Source: Agapetus fuscipes
Lineage: Eukaryota; Arthropoda; Insecta; Trichoptera; Glossosomatidae
Assembly (NCBI GenBank): GCA_951799405.1
Contig: OX637337.1
Location: 13,018,347-13,082,346 of the forward strand
Direction: 5' to 3'
Length of the DNA: 64,000 nucleotides
Below the pieces are notes generated by a model that saw nothing but the letters and a program-made list of their open reading frames with translations, was not told the DNA's origin and did no database searches. Positions 21,640-33,000 of the stretch are shown here, in pieces. How positions within the stretch are numbered: the stretch's first letter is position 1; every line of letters starts with the position of its first letter. Both the position numbers and the translations under genes were made by a program.

Positions 21640-22150
21640 AATAACGGTGCTCTTTTTTCTTGATATAATAATTAAATAGATAATCCTCGTTTTATATTTA
21701 TTCCATAGAGTGAGTTGGTCAGCCTCGCCATTGCTGTATTTAAAGCACAGGCAGAAGAATCCAATAAATTAATATGAGAATAATGCAAGTGATTTCTAAG
21801 GTCTGTAATTATTGAGGGGTGTGTTGTAGTTTTGGCCTGTGTCCAGTTCAACCCCTGTTTCTAAACTCTGACCATCCCTGCGACGTCTATTGTTTCTTGA
21901 TGCCCGATAATGGCGCTGGTGGTCCTAATTGCCGGGAAACTATTGCCGAAATAATTTATAGACAGGCGCGGCCCTGGAATAGTTATCGGCAAGCCAGAAT
22001 CAAGGGTGGTTCGAGCTGTGCGACAGCACCAGGGCCCCCGAAAACTTGTAATGAAAAAGTCTGAATCGTTCACACTCACTCTCATGGTCGGCGTTAGATG
22101 ATCATGTTAGTTATCAATAGTACCTAAGCGACCGCAAAGATCGCGGCGCC
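21640..22150. other. Unannotated stretch
   Basis: No gene recognised; open frames on both strands at 21820-22085 share a GC-richer patch and show no domain. Confidence 0.3.
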
Positions 22151-22154
22151 GCTT

Positions 22155-22235
22155 TGATAATCAGCCTTGAGAACGCTTTCTGCACTGCTTTATTGTCGCG
22201 GAAGCGAAACGTCGGCAGATATAAAGCTGAAAATA
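22155..22235 (+). repeat. Single arm of foldback element FB2
   Basis: CTTGAGAACGCTTTCTG and CGGAAGCGAAACGTCGGCAG resemble the arms of the foldback element at 24951-25094. Confidence 0.45.
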
Positions 22236-22689
22236 GATTGTCATGCTCAAAAACAATTGTCATCAGTAAAAATAGAATTTCAATTCAATTTTGTTGGGGT
22301 GCCCTCTTTGCCATGGATCCAACATTTCAATATAAATCTTTTGGGATCCCTTTTCACGGTACATAGATTTTTTCAATAGGCTTTAACGAATCTGAAACAA
22401 TATTTTAAATTAATTTTCTTTTAGAATTCAACATAAATATTAATCTTATTTGAATATTGACATGGACTTTGAAATACTATGAATGGCATAGAAATTGTTC
22501 AACTTCACTTGAGTATTCTATTTGTAATGATTCTCAATAAGTAAAACAAATGTTTAATGGGAGGTCCAAGTCTCTCGTCGCACCAGGACCCCTGTTGGGC
22601 TTACTCCGGGTCTGGTTGCCAGACAAAATAACGTAGCCTAGAGCAAACAATGAACCTTGAAATATCTTAAGAGGATCTCTGACGTCATT
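22236..22689. other. Unannotated stretch
   Basis: No gene or recognised repeat. Confidence 0.3.
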
Positions 22690-23055
22690 CCGCTAGGGGT
22701 GGCCAGAGCTTCTACACACTTGCCTCCACTATTCCTATCCTTGCATACCTGTATTCATTTATTAATATCGATCACTTTTGATACAATATTGCCTTCTTTT
22801 CTACTACCTCTTTAGCGTCCTCTTAAACGGAATAAAGAAACACAAATCAGCGCCATTCTAAATATTAAGCACCAAATTTAACGATTTTTCCAAAAACCGA
22901 GATGTTTAGGTAAAAAACCATATTCTGCTTCTGCCGCAAATCTATCGCAATCAAAAGTGTTTTATTCACACCATACATATCTAGCACTCGCCACATCATA
23001 CCTCTATCCAAAACCTCATAATTCACCACAAACAGAAACAATGACAATGTCACAG
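22690..23055 (-). pseudogene. Decayed, internally deleted LINE on the minus strand
   Basis: At 22900-23050 the minus strand encodes LDRGMMWRVLDMYGVNKTLL. This matches DRGMLWDVLKAYGVNGALL just after the first catalytic Asp of LINE-1f. At 22690-22760 is the terminal segment CATTCCGCTAGGGGTGGCC found at other LINE ends. The order (RT then tail) fits one minus-strand LINE with the middle lost. Confidence 0.65.
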
Positions 23056-23290
23056 TTTACACTCTTCCCCCGCAAAAACCTGTGATTAATTTGTATTGCT
23101 GGTACTTAGTGAGTTACAGAGGGGACAAACCGCACAGAATTCCTTTCCTATAACTAGAGACTGGTTCAGACTTGTCGATCTCTGGTAGCAAGTACCTACC
23201 GATAAGCCAGTAATTGGTTGCATAAAGTTCAGGCATAGACATCAGGCAAGTAGCTTACCTTAAATTATTTATTTAGCAAAAAAGAAAAAT
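23056..23290. other. Unannotated stretch
   Basis: No gene or recognised repeat. Confidence 0.3.
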
Positions 23291-23294
23291 AATA

Positions 23295-23470
23295 CAGTGG
23301 AAACCTCAGTTAGTAGAATGCTTGCGTTCAATGCTAAAAATCTAGAATTTGGTCTTCATTGAGGGTTTCAGAAATATTTTCCAATTTTTGTGTTTATTTC
23401 AAACCCAAAATCGAAATACTGACAAGGTTTACTTAGCTCTTACAAGTCAATAAGTAATGTTGAGTCTGCA
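23295..23470 (+). repeat. Diverged SINE-B copy
   Basis: CCTCAGTTAGTAGAATGCTT (decayed tRNA head) and GTTTATTTCAAACCCAAAAT, then ACAAGGTTTACTTAGCTC. Confidence 0.6.
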
Positions 23471-23474
23471 GGCC

Positions 23475-24355
23475 CTGAAGCGCTATTCTGCTAAATTCTT
23501 GACGACTTTCAGGCGACCTTAAGGCGGTTTTATATAGACGATCAAAAATCAGGTTTAGTGTGATTTTTTTTTATCCAAAGAGCTCTTTCGCAAGCGCTAG
23601 CAAGCTATCCATAGTGTAAGGAATTTGACAGAATAGCGCTTCTTGTCTCCTTTGGCCTTTTGGTGTTAAAGAGTGTTTAATGGGATTGGCGTGGTCCATT
23701 CTAATTATGCCCACTGCAGGCATGCCCACTGCAGGCCCACTGCAAGCCCTGCTTTGATAGAACTGATCACGTCGAGCTCTTTGTAGATGCCATAGATCTC
23801 TTTGTTATACCGACGACGGCAACATTGTTATCTCTAACACTGGACCGTAGATGGTTCAAAGAATTCTCCTTTCGAATGTTGCAATGCCTAAGTGTATCAT
23901 TTAAAGAGCATTATGCACACACCCACCTACTAATACACTCGCTCTTGATCCGTGTGAACGAGTTTTAAGGGCTGCAGGGTTAGGGGACACAGACTCGTCT
24001 TATGGTAGAACACTGGGTGGGGGTGGTTGGGTGGTTGGGGGGTCGGGAAAGGGTGTTGACATTAATTAGGATTTGGGATGAAGGATGACGCCCCGGCTGA
24101 TCAGGAGGATGATAATGCTCCAGACAATTACGCCAAGATACTGACTTAATTTAACAAAAATATTGCTCCGACAAAATTAGCCCTTGATTCAGTCAGGAAA
24201 AGTTTGAATGATAGACTTCGAAAAAAGAGATCATCAAGTAATGTACTCGTAAAATCATATTCGAACTAGAATGTGTACTTTTTAGTGTAGTGGTTCTAGA
24301 CTCGGATTTTCAATCAGAAGGTATCTGGTTTAATTTAATCTACAGAAACCTTCAA
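23475..24355. other. Unannotated stretch with a G-rich patch
   Basis: No gene. 23705-23745 has three CCCACTGCAGG-like units. 24010-24055 is a GGGTGGTTGGGTGG-type run. 24265-24345 carries a weak tRNA-like segment (GTGTAGTGGTTCTAGACTC) that may be a SINE-A head. Confidence 0.4.
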
Positions 24356-24359
24356 TGTC

Positions 24360-24580
24360 CAGTCGATAACCCAGTTGGTAGAATGCTTACGTTCATTTCC
24401 AAAGGGTTAGGGTTCAACCCCCACAAAATGTGTTAGAAATGATTAACCGCTTCGCTATTTATTTTCAACCCAAAATACAAGTGTACACAAGAAATAAGAA
24501 CCAGCCAGATCGGAAGCTAATTAAAGTGGATGGCGTGAAGTTGACCCCCTCTCCTGTGAAAATAAATAGGTGGCTACATG
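24360..24580 (+). repeat. SINE-B copy
   Basis: Starts TCCAGTCGATAACCCAGTTG, with box B-like AGGGTTCAACCCCCAC, then TTTATTTTCAACCCAAAATA and CCTGTGAAAATAAATAGG. Confidence 0.75.
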
Positions 24581-24584
24581 TGTG

Positions 24585-24945
24585 GCTCGATTGTGTATAG
24601 ATACGTTACATTTATGAACTTCCATTTAAATTCTCAAATAAGTGTAACTTGACATTATTAAAATGTGTACGCCCCTGCCATGCAGGGCTGTCTCTGTAAT
24701 TCTCCATTAATTAAATCCGATCTGTTGAACACTATTGACACTCTGAGGACTTACAGCTCGCTGTTTGTTAAGCGACATCTTATGAATACACGCACACTAA
24801 TTGTGTAAAGATGGGCCACGCAAGACTGCGCACTCAATCTCAAATTGTTTGTCTTTTTAATTAAGAGCTTTAGTCAGAGAAATGAAATATACCTACCATT
24901 AACAAAATAGATCTTTTTTTTTTGGGTAAGACCATATTCTATATG
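24585..24945. other. Unannotated stretch
   Basis: No gene or recognised repeat. Confidence 0.3.
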
Positions 24946-24950
24946 CAGAT

Positions 24951-25094
24951 TTCTTGTCTGCTGACGTTTCGCTTTCACGAGCGGAAAGAAATCTCAAGGC
25001 TCGTTTTCAAAGCGATGCGATGTCCTTCACCAGCTTCCTTTATTGTCTTGAGAATGCTTCTGGCTCGTGGAAGCAAAACAAAGTCAGACAAGAA
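24951..25094. repeat. Foldback element FB2
   Basis: Arm 24951-24998 (TTCTTGTCTGCTGACGTTTC ... ATCTCAAG) pairs imperfectly with 25047-25094 (CTTGAGAATGCTTCTGGCTC ... AGACAAGAA), leaving a ~48-nt loop. No coding content. Confidence 0.6.
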
Positions 25095-25945
25095 CGCTAC
25101 GAATAGAACATAGTCTAATTTAAAAGCATTCCAAATAAATTGTCATCCAACGATAACCATGAAAGTGAAAGTTTTATTTATTTTTTAAACATGTATTCAA
25201 TTATAACAAGGATTGAACAAACTGTTATGGGGTAGAACGTCGAATTTTTCTACCTTTAACGGTGGCTATAGGAACTTTGTTTAGTTTTTATTATCCTCGT
25301 TTTAAAGTCTGTCATTAGTTTTGGATTATCATATTTTTGGGATTGCTATACCCATAGACAACCTGTGACGCAGTGCCTGCTAGAAAAAACTTAAATTTCC
25401 GTTGACAGTCGTACAATTTCTGTTTTTTAAGGTAACATCAATATATAATATAATTTTCCATTTGACTTTTGTTTTGTCCTTGCTGTATTGTCCATTAGAT
25501 TGAACCACCAACTGTGTGCCTGCTAGTCTGTGTCATTAACCACTTTGCCAGATAGCGGGCGTGGTGTTTTCCTTGCTGCTACTAGGGGGGCAGATACGCT
25601 AGGAGCAGTAATTAAACAGAACCTCTTAACGACGTCCCCTAGGAGCGCCCCTGCTGTCTTACACGTACAATGTACTTGCCATTGCACGGCCTGTTTACCT
25701 TTAATGAAACAACGTTACACCTCCTTAGCGTGTGTGAGAGCCTGATACTTTGGCTCAGATTTCAATCATATTGATTCGATGTATCTCGTCATTTTATCTT
25801 TTAATTTTTATTTCGAAATAGGTATTTATTTTATCTTCAAATTTTCTGTTCTTTTAAGCCGATTGATTATTTTTATCATTTTTTTTTTAATATGGATGTA
25901 ACGAATCTTAAAAATATAGGTATTTTATTTCAGTAACGTTGACTT
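25095..25945. other. Unannotated stretch
   Basis: No gene supported. A 71-codon open frame at 25530-25745 has no recognised domain. Confidence 0.3.
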
Positions 25946-25952
25946 ATAGGTT

Positions 25953-26072
25953 TCCTTGGCCTATAGGTTAGTATGAGGCTAACCACCCATACTGTTAAAA
26001 ATGGTTCACTTTGCCAATGTCACGCCTGTTTCAAGGAAGGTTGGCAAAAGTTGCAGGGCTTATGTTTTTTAT
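25953..26072 (+). repeat. T250 fragment (first half)
   Basis: CCTTGGCCTATAGGTTAGTA through TGCAGGGCTTATGTT, then it stops. An extra GTTGACTTATAGGTTT lies just before, so the start motif is partly duplicated. Confidence 0.85.
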
Positions 26073-26079
26073 GTGAGTA

Positions 26080-26280
26080 TTTAACATTCACTGATATCTT
26101 AACGGATCATACTCACAAGTCAACCCCGAGAATCAGAAATGAACGCGTTAAAAATATTTGACACCATAAATCCTTGAATACATATCCAAGCCATAAAATT
26201 AAGCGCGCTTAATACCTTGTCAGTACCTTATGAAAAATGATACAGTTACTTGTCAAGCTAGTTTAAAATTATACACAGTT
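26080..26280. other. Unannotated stretch
   Basis: No gene or recognised repeat. Confidence 0.3.
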
Positions 26281-26289
26281 TTTATTTAA

Positions 26290-26640
26290 TGTTAAATTTT
26301 CAAAGAAACAGAGTCAAAGCTGAAATACGGCATTTTTGTTTTTGTTTCGAACATTCTATAGCTGTCCAACCTCGAACATTGCGAATGCAGAAAAGCTATT
26401 TTTTCTAATTCCTCAACTTTGTGTCTTTCTTCTTTATTCCTCAGCCTTTCATCAGGACGAATGCCTCCAAAAATTTTCTCCATCTTTTAGCCATACCCGG
26501 TCCACAGTTCTCTTGATGTCTTCCAGCCACGTCAGTAGAGGTCTCCATACTCCTTGCTTGGGCTTCCTGGGTCGTCATTGGACAATCCTTTTCGGCCACC
26601 TTTTTTGGTCCTGTCGTACGATACCTCACATGTTGTATAT
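26290..26640 (-). pseudogene. Decayed RTE-like LINE C-terminus
   Basis: Minus-strand frames give a TTGPKKVAEKDCPMTTQEAQ stretch and, with a frameshift, an R-P-K-K-R-W-L-E-D-I-K-R-T-V-D-type motif. These are typical of the Arg-rich segment at the end of RTE-like ORFs. It then continues as LRNKEERHKVEELEKIAF. Interrupted by frameshifts; no RT core. Confidence 0.5.
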
Positions 26641-28700
26641 TGTATGATTTATATGATTTGTAAGCACATCCGAGCTACTAACTTACAGAACAACCTTTAT
26701 TTTCAGCCCTGCGTAGCTCCCGGCGTTCAATAAATCTTTTCCTTCCTTTAAGTAGGTTTCAGGAGAGCATAAAAAGAGGTGGATATAGCGTGATTACTAA
26801 CCACACTGGTTTTACAATAATTTATAGTAACTATAACGTTCCCAAGAGGTGCTATTTTAGTTTACATACATTTTTTGGTTGTTTTGAAAGAAATGTGTTA
26901 TACTTGGGGTGTTGGTGAGCCCATGGCGGTCCACGACAGCTTAATCACCTGCCGCGATAAATAACTCACGCGCGGTCCGAACAAATTACGGCGGGATTTG
27001 TTCCGCGAAGACCGGTAGCGTAATATTCAATTCAATGTATCCAGCCACCTCCTCGAGCACATGCCACCCTGATACATGGCGGGGAGCAGGGTTGGGACAT
27101 CGGAAGACAAATTGGTAAAAACGACCCAAAAGAATGGATGGAAACTCGTAATTAGACAAAATATATCATTTACAGCTGTTACTGTTCCCAGAAAATTAAT
27201 TTATTCTGTCACACCCTTTCAAAAGAACGTGTATAAGAAATGAATAAAAGAGGTGTGTGAATCATTTGCGACGATGTTTAGTAAATATAGTGTACTAAAA
27301 CTGACCCAAGGAAAAGAAACATTGTACGATTTTTAAGCTTGTCCTGTCACACACAACCATGGTGTAGACATGCAATTTAAGGAACTGTTTCGTAGTGAAA
27401 TTCTTAGTATATTCTGCTACATTTGACAGTATTTTTGTATCAATACTGATACGCCACTATCTATCAGTTTAAGCATTTTCTACCGCCCCCATCTAATCCT
27501 TGAGAAAATTTAATCCGACGCGCTGATTGGCCGGCGTTTGGCGACGCACCGGTCCGCGTCTTACCTTATTTACCATGCGTGCGGCGACAATTCACGCTGA
27601 AGTACTGCCGCGCACATTAAATTAATTATCATGTTTCAGTTTTTTTCATATTATCTCAAAAACTGTTCACATTACCTAAAATATTTTTCAAACACTCTCT
27701 AGACATTGTATCTTTCTATAATTATAAAGAAAAAAAATATGTCCAAAATATTAAACAACAAAATTATAAAAAAAAATGTGAACAAAAACGTGTTTTTTAA
27801 AATATTTTTTTGTAGCATCATTTTTTAAGTTTTATAAAATATTTTAACTTTAAAATTTAGATAAAAAAATCAATAAACACGCGTGATTTATTCCATTAAT
27901 GTCACTTCTTGACAAAGGCCATAAAGTGTAAGAAACATTTTTCGTGTGTGTCGTCTGTCGAAATGGCAAGTTGAAAGGAAAGACGCCACCGGTCCGGTGA
28001 AATCACACTTATTTTAGTTGTCTTCTTTTATTTTGAATCGAAAAAATATTTCGATTAAAAACTGGACAAACAGAAGACGATACCACAGGAATCTTGGCGG
28101 TATACAGCATTTTTTCTCAGTCTTAAAAAAATCATCATCAGTTTTCGTGACTCGTTGAAATTTTCTCAAAATTTTCATTTTCTCCATGAAATCTGTCATC
28201 CCTGGCCCACATTGTTACCGTGTGTGGTATCAGGCTCGCAGAATCGCGAGGAGGTGTCGCGTGACAGTTACAGATGCGCCGCATCAGCTCGGCCGATAGT
28301 TTAATACAATTGTAAGCCGTCGTATAAATCACGATTATGCTCCACCAAACCGCACACACATATTACGTACCACACACGCGCTATACAAATTTAATATACC
28401 TCCTACGCTCACATGCGCTCCGGATACCCGGCGCAGAAATATATCGTGCTTAAATTCAATTTTAATCGAATGTAAATTATCGAAAAAATAATGTGGATTG
28501 AAATTTACTACACCAGTACAATCAAAATTTGAATTTAAATAAATAAAATTTGTTAACTATAAAATAAAGTAAAAACCTTTAAAAGGAAATCATAAATATT
28601 TATTTGAGAAAATCTAAATTCTAAGAAGATTTACAATGTAGATAATATGAAAGCAATAAAGTGTAGAGATGAAAATGGGATTGAAACATAATAAGTTTCT
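26641..28700. other. 2-kb block with few repeats and CpG-rich patches
   Basis: No gene, T250 or SINE is recognised here, unusual for this window. GC/CpG-rich islands lie at about 26910-27070 (CTGCCGCGATAAATAACTCA), 27510-27610 (GGCGACGCACCGGTCCGCG) and 28220-28290, separated by AT-rich DNA. Function unknown; a non-coding regulatory region is possible but unproven. Confidence 0.4.
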
Positions 28701-28704
28701 GTCT

Positions 28705-28865
28705 AAGGGACCGGTATTTTCAACTATAGCATATGTGACTTTAAACTGATAAAAAATCTACCCACAATACCAAAAAATACACACGTCACAGATGACCAGG
28801 TGACAAGGGTCCTTCAAACGTTAGCTTTTTGCCAAGCAACCCGACATCACAGATCTTTCCTCTGG
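28705..28865 (+). repeat. R-Y repeat copy
   Basis: ACCGGTATTTTCAACTATAG, ATATGTGACTTTAAACTG and AAAAATCTACCCACA align with 33365-33480; GCCAAGCAACCCGACATC follows. Non-coding. Confidence 0.5.
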
Positions 28866-29480
28866 ATTTAATATTCACACTCCATTGATCTTTTGCTTTT
28901 CCATTACTTCATCATTTAGTTAGGGCAGTAATTTTGAGAATTTCAGCTTGCCAAAAGGACAAAAAATCAATCATTTATATAGGTTGATCCTAATTCCTCG
29001 AAAACGTTAAAGTACTGGTATCCTCGATTTGATTTCCCATTAATGTACCTCGTCGACTTTCCATTGTATTCGTCTGATTGACTAGCTGTGCATGAAGTAA
29101 AACATTAATGTGTAAAAAGACAGATGTTCCGAGGCACACGCATTGTTTGATTTTAAATGGGGCTGTATTTTTAAACCACAGTATATGATTATAAAATAGT
29201 CATTAGAAAACAATAGGTATACTGATTTTGGAAATAGTTTTATAATTTCTACAGCAAGAGGCTTACCACACTGGAAAATGTTCACCATTTATCCGATTTG
29301 AATACTTTTATAAACAGTAATTAAAATAAAACTATGAAAATACGCTGATGTAAATTGATGGAAGGAAATCGAAAATATGCATCTTTATTTTAATATTTTC
29401 TTCATACATTCAGGTTCAGTTTAAGAGCTTTAAGAAACTTACCTTCATTAATTCAATAAAAAAACGCTTCGTATTCCACC
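28866..29480. other. Unannotated AT-rich stretch
   Basis: No gene or recognised repeat. Confidence 0.3.
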
Positions 29481-29481
29481 T

Positions 29482-29632
29482 GATAGTTAACCAACATTTT
29501 GTCCACCTCTGCAAATAGTCAACCATCATTTTATTCCACCTCACAAAACAGTTAACAAACATTTTTTCTCACTGGATAGTTAATCAACATTTTGGTGCAT
29601 CTCACTGGATAGTTAATCAACATTTGACCAAC
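29482..29632. repeat. Imperfect tandem repeat, ~36-40-bp period
   Basis: About four units built around ATAGTTAACCAACATTTT, with spacers like CCACCTCTGC or TCTCACTGG. The last two units (CTCACTGGATAGTTAATCAA) are the most alike. Confidence 0.75.
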
Positions 29633-29735
29633 ATAAGCTCTTAGAGAAGTTGCTACAATGGTTGATGAATTGCCCCTCATTGGCTTGTACATAATGTATG
29701 ACAGGTAAGGGTGCATTTGTCATTATGTCTGAAGG

Positions 29736-29777
29736 GAACCTACAGGCGCATATGTCGAACCTACAGGCGCATATGTC
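29736..29777. repeat. Perfect 21-bp tandem duplication
   Basis: GAACCTACAGGCGCATATG plus TC occurs twice head to tail. Confidence 0.9.
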
Positions 29778-29869
29778 ATTACGGGTCAGAGGTCATCGCG
29801 ACCAATGGCAGGACACCGGAAGTGTCTGGAGCCGCCCTCGCAACCCCGTGATCCCACTTCCGGTGCTCC

Positions 29870-30025
29870 TACAAATATAAGGGGTCTTACACCGTACAGA
29901 CGCCATTTTGTGTGTTCTATGATGCACGTTCTGTAATAACTTAAGCCCTCCTCAAGCACTATGAGGTCTGAACTTTCGAAATATCCCTCAGCCATGTAAC
30001 GTCATCAATAATAAAGTTTAAAAAT
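29870..30025 (+). promoter_or_regulatory. Possible core promoter plus poly(A) signal (solo-LTR-like)
   Basis: AAATATAAGGGG at about 29872 looks like a TATA box. It is followed about 25 bp downstream by ACCGTACAGACGCCATTTTG and about 130 bp later by an AATAAAG signal (30011). A promoter and a polyadenylation signal this close are typical of an LTR. No partner LTR or clear TG/CA ends were found, so this is tentative. Confidence 0.3.
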
Positions 30026-30352
30026 AGATTTCTCATAATCGGGGATTTTTTCTAGTATACAGCATTTAGCCACCACTCCACGGGTCAAAGACTACACTAA
30101 CAATACATTATTTTTCATTACGATTAGGCATACTTAAATCATATATTTTTCTTGAAGAAAATACTTATTTTGTGAAATTACTAGGTTAAAGTCCTTTTAA
30201 AACTGTTTTTTTGTAAATTGTAAAATACTCTGATGTACTTCAAATGTAAGTCTGTGAGTTGAAGAATTAAATAAAAATATATATTAAACCCAAGTAAATT
30301 TAATTACTTCGCAGATTTATCCAATTTAGTCAGTGCATTATGTTATTTGCAT

Positions 30353-32080
30353 TAAATCAGATCCAGCAGGACCGGTGGTAATACAACTTTTCAGCTTTCT
30401 GATGGAGATCAGATTATATCTGATCCCAGAATAATATCGGAAACTTTTGCTAAGTATTTCCAATCGGTCTACAGCACCCAGACCCCTCACGTAGATTTAT
30501 CTGAGTCCCCCCATGGTAAGAACGAGCAATCTTCCATATCACTCAGTCCTTTTTCTTTGACTGAGGTGGAGACTTATCTGCTTGGATTAAAATCCAATAA
30601 AGCAACTGGCCCTGACAACATTCCCCCGACAATTGTATCTTCTATGGCTAAGCCCCTTGCTCAACCCTTATGTTTCATCTTCAACTTATCCCTGAAGACA
30701 TGTACATATCCATCAGCCTGGAAGATAACAAGAGTCATGCCAGTACATAAGTCAAATGATAAAAGTGATGTTAGAAATTATAGGCCGATTTCTATTTTAT
30801 CAAGTTTCGCCAAAGTGTTTGAGTGCTTGATACACAAAAACCTTATGTGGCAAATCAAGCCCCGAATCAACATACACCAACACGGATTTCTGCCCAAGAG
30901 ATCCACAGTATCAAATCTACTCACCCTCAGTAGAAATATTGCCCTCAACTTGGATTCTCGCAGGCAAACTGATGTAATATATACAGATTTCTCCAAGGCG
31001 TTTGATCGTGTGAATCATGATGTTCTTTTGAAGAAGATGGACGATTTTGGTTTCACAAAACCTCTCTTAATCTTTTTCTCTTCATTTCTTAAAAACAGAA
31101 GCCAATTTGTGCAAATAAATGACCAACATTCGGCTAATTTTTTTCCAACTTCAGGAGTTCCTCAAGGCTCTAATTTAGGCCCTCTAGCCTTCATTGTGTT
31201 CATTAACGACATTGCGGACAAGATCAAAAATAGTTCTTGTCTTCTTTACGCTGATGACATGAAAATTTATACAGAAATCAAGGATTTTCAAGACTGTATT
31301 AATTTACAGATGGATTTGAACTCTCTGCTGATGTGGTCCAATAATAATGGATTGAACTTCAACATTAGCAAGTGTTCTGTCATGTCATTCACAAGATCCG
31401 CTTGTCCCATAATCCATGAGTACAGTATTGGTGGGTCGATACTGGCTCGTGTCTTTTCATTTAGGGACCTGGGCGTAGTTTTTGATCCTGGTCTGAAGTT
31501 TACAGAACATATAACGCAGTTGACGACCAAATGCTACCAGTTATTGGGCTTTGTGATCAGAATTAGCAATAATTTTGAGTCACCGAGAGCTATGGTGGAT
31601 GTCTTCAACTGTATTGTACGTTCTAAATTAGAGTACGCTGTCGAGGTTTGGGCCCCGTATCAGCGGAAGTATGTAGATCTTTTGGAGCAAATTCAAAAAA
31701 AGTTTTTGAGGTACCTCCTCATGAGAATACATGGGAATTATCCCAAGTTTATGCACCATGAGGAATTACTTGAGAAAACCAGCTCCAGGAGTCTGGAATC
31801 TCGGCGCAACGGTTCTCTTATGGTGCTTTGTTACAAGATCATTAACGGCTTAATTGACAGCCCCACCCTGTTAGAGAGTTTTGAGCTTTATGTGCCAGAT
31901 GGCTACGGCCGGGGAAGACGGCATGAACTTTTTCATGTACCGCTGTCCCGTACCGACGTCATGGCACAACATGCCTTAACTCGGAGTGTTACTCTGATTA
32001 ATTCCGCTGACATAGACATTTTTTACATTAACTTAGAATCATTCAAAGATCTAGTTAAAGAGCTCCTCCCAGCTTGTTAA
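30353..32080 (+). CDS. LINE reverse transcriptase ORF, Jockey/BS-like, 5'-truncated
   Basis: The frame is open from about 30356 (just after an in-frame stop) to the stop at 32078-32080, about 575 codons. Domains in order: KSNKATGPDNIPP (RT block 1), NYRPISILSSFAKVFE, DFSKAFDRVNHD with the first catalytic Asp, SGVPQGSNLGPL, LLYADDMKIY with the catalytic Asp pair, and the C-terminal KLEYAVEVWAPYQRKY and SGRRH-like end. This is the usual layout of Jockey/BS-type ORF2. The endonuclease domain and ORF1 are missing. The ATG at 30557 is only the first methionine codon of part of the frame. No internal stops or frameshifts, so the copy is young, but the truncation makes it defective. Confidence 0.92.
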
Positions 32081-32124
32081 TGACTGTGTGAGGGTGCACT
32101 GTAATAAGGGAAACCTGTTGTGCA

Positions 32125-32125
<1 letters not shown>

Positions 32126-32199
<74 letters not shown>
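32126..32199 (+). repeat. Poly(A) tract of 74 bp
   Basis: Uninterrupted A run at the LINE 3' end. The lysine-only open frame across it is an artefact. Confidence 0.95.
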
Positions 32200-32201
<2 letters not shown>

Positions 32202-32304
32202 CATAAAAACCAAGACGTTCTTGTTTATAATTTTTTGTATGTTAACATTTCAAATTTATTTTCTCCAATTGTATTTCGCGCCTACAAACGCTGCAGTGTA
32301 CTTA

Positions 32305-32446
32305 GAAATTAAAAAACCAAACCTCAAATGAACATAAACCCTGACACTTTTGCCGAACTTCTCTGAAACAGGGGTGACACTGGCTAAGTGAACCATTTTT
32401 CACAGTATGGGTGGTCGGGTCGGCCTTATCAAACTAAAAGTTAAGA
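32305..32446 (-). repeat. T250 copy, 3' half missing
   Basis: Minus strand from the start (GGCCGACCCGACCACCC variant) to AACATGAGGTTTGG; the 3' half is absent. Confidence 0.8.
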
Positions 32447-32639
32447 AATACAAAAAATAAACATTATTTAACTTTATAAAAGAACCAGACCTTAAACAGA
32501 AAGCTATTAAAAATCAATGCATCAATGAAAATTAAATCATAACCTAACCACAAACCAAAAATCAGAACAGTGCGATGAATTGCGACCACCTATGTTTCTG
32601 GTGACCGGCCTATTATTCCAGAGGTTCCTTTTGTGATGC

Positions 32640-32975
32640 AGAAGACCAGCTGTTCTTCCATCTTTTGTGTGGTCAGCCTGGTAGACGCTCGCCGTCTGGT
32701 ATTTCGCGTGCAATGACTCGATTTATCCTGTTTCCCTCATGCGGTATAGGTCCATCTCCATGGTCCCTCCAGAACCGTCTCCTCTTCCTACTCCATCTGA
32801 TGATGTATTTAGTGTCACACATGCTTTTGATTTCCAAATTCCTTATTTGGTCTCTTAGCGTCGTTCCAGCAATGCCACGGAGTGTTTTCATCTCCCCGCC
32901 GAAATCGAACTCACGACATTCCGTTGTTGTGTCCTTTAGGTTAACCACTAGACTAAGAACCGGTAATATTATCAT
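32640..32975 (-). pseudogene. Decayed LINE C-terminus fused to a SINE-A head
   Basis: The minus strand encodes TTLRDQIRNLEIKSMCDTKY, RKRRRFWRDH and RINRVIAREIPDGERLPG. This is the recognisable segment that precedes the GRPRKRW box in a common arthropod LINE. Upstream, 32890-32962 reads as a tRNA-like head (minus strand TAGTCTAGTGGTTAACC, box B GAGTTCGATTTCGG), so a SINE-A fragment abuts it. Not a host gene. Confidence 0.65.
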
Positions 32976-33000
32976 ATATTTTTTTATTATTAAGGGTATT

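Larger units (their letters stand above)
30353..32199 (+). mobile_element. Jockey/BS-like LINE insertion with A74 tail
   Basis: The RT ORF, a 45-bp 3' UTR and 74 uninterrupted adenines (32126-32199) form a 5'-truncated insertion. I could not find a target duplication by eye. Confidence 0.88.

Noticed and set aside
21861..22085. Overlapping open frames on both strands
   Set aside because: No domain, no supporting composition and no conserved repeat; probably random in a GC-richer patch.
29482..29632. CRISPR-like array
   Set aside because: Units and spacers are irregular, only about four, in a eukaryotic repeat context, with no cas genes.
32088..32312. Lysine-rich protein
   Set aside because: Translation of the 74-bp poly(A) tail of a LINE.
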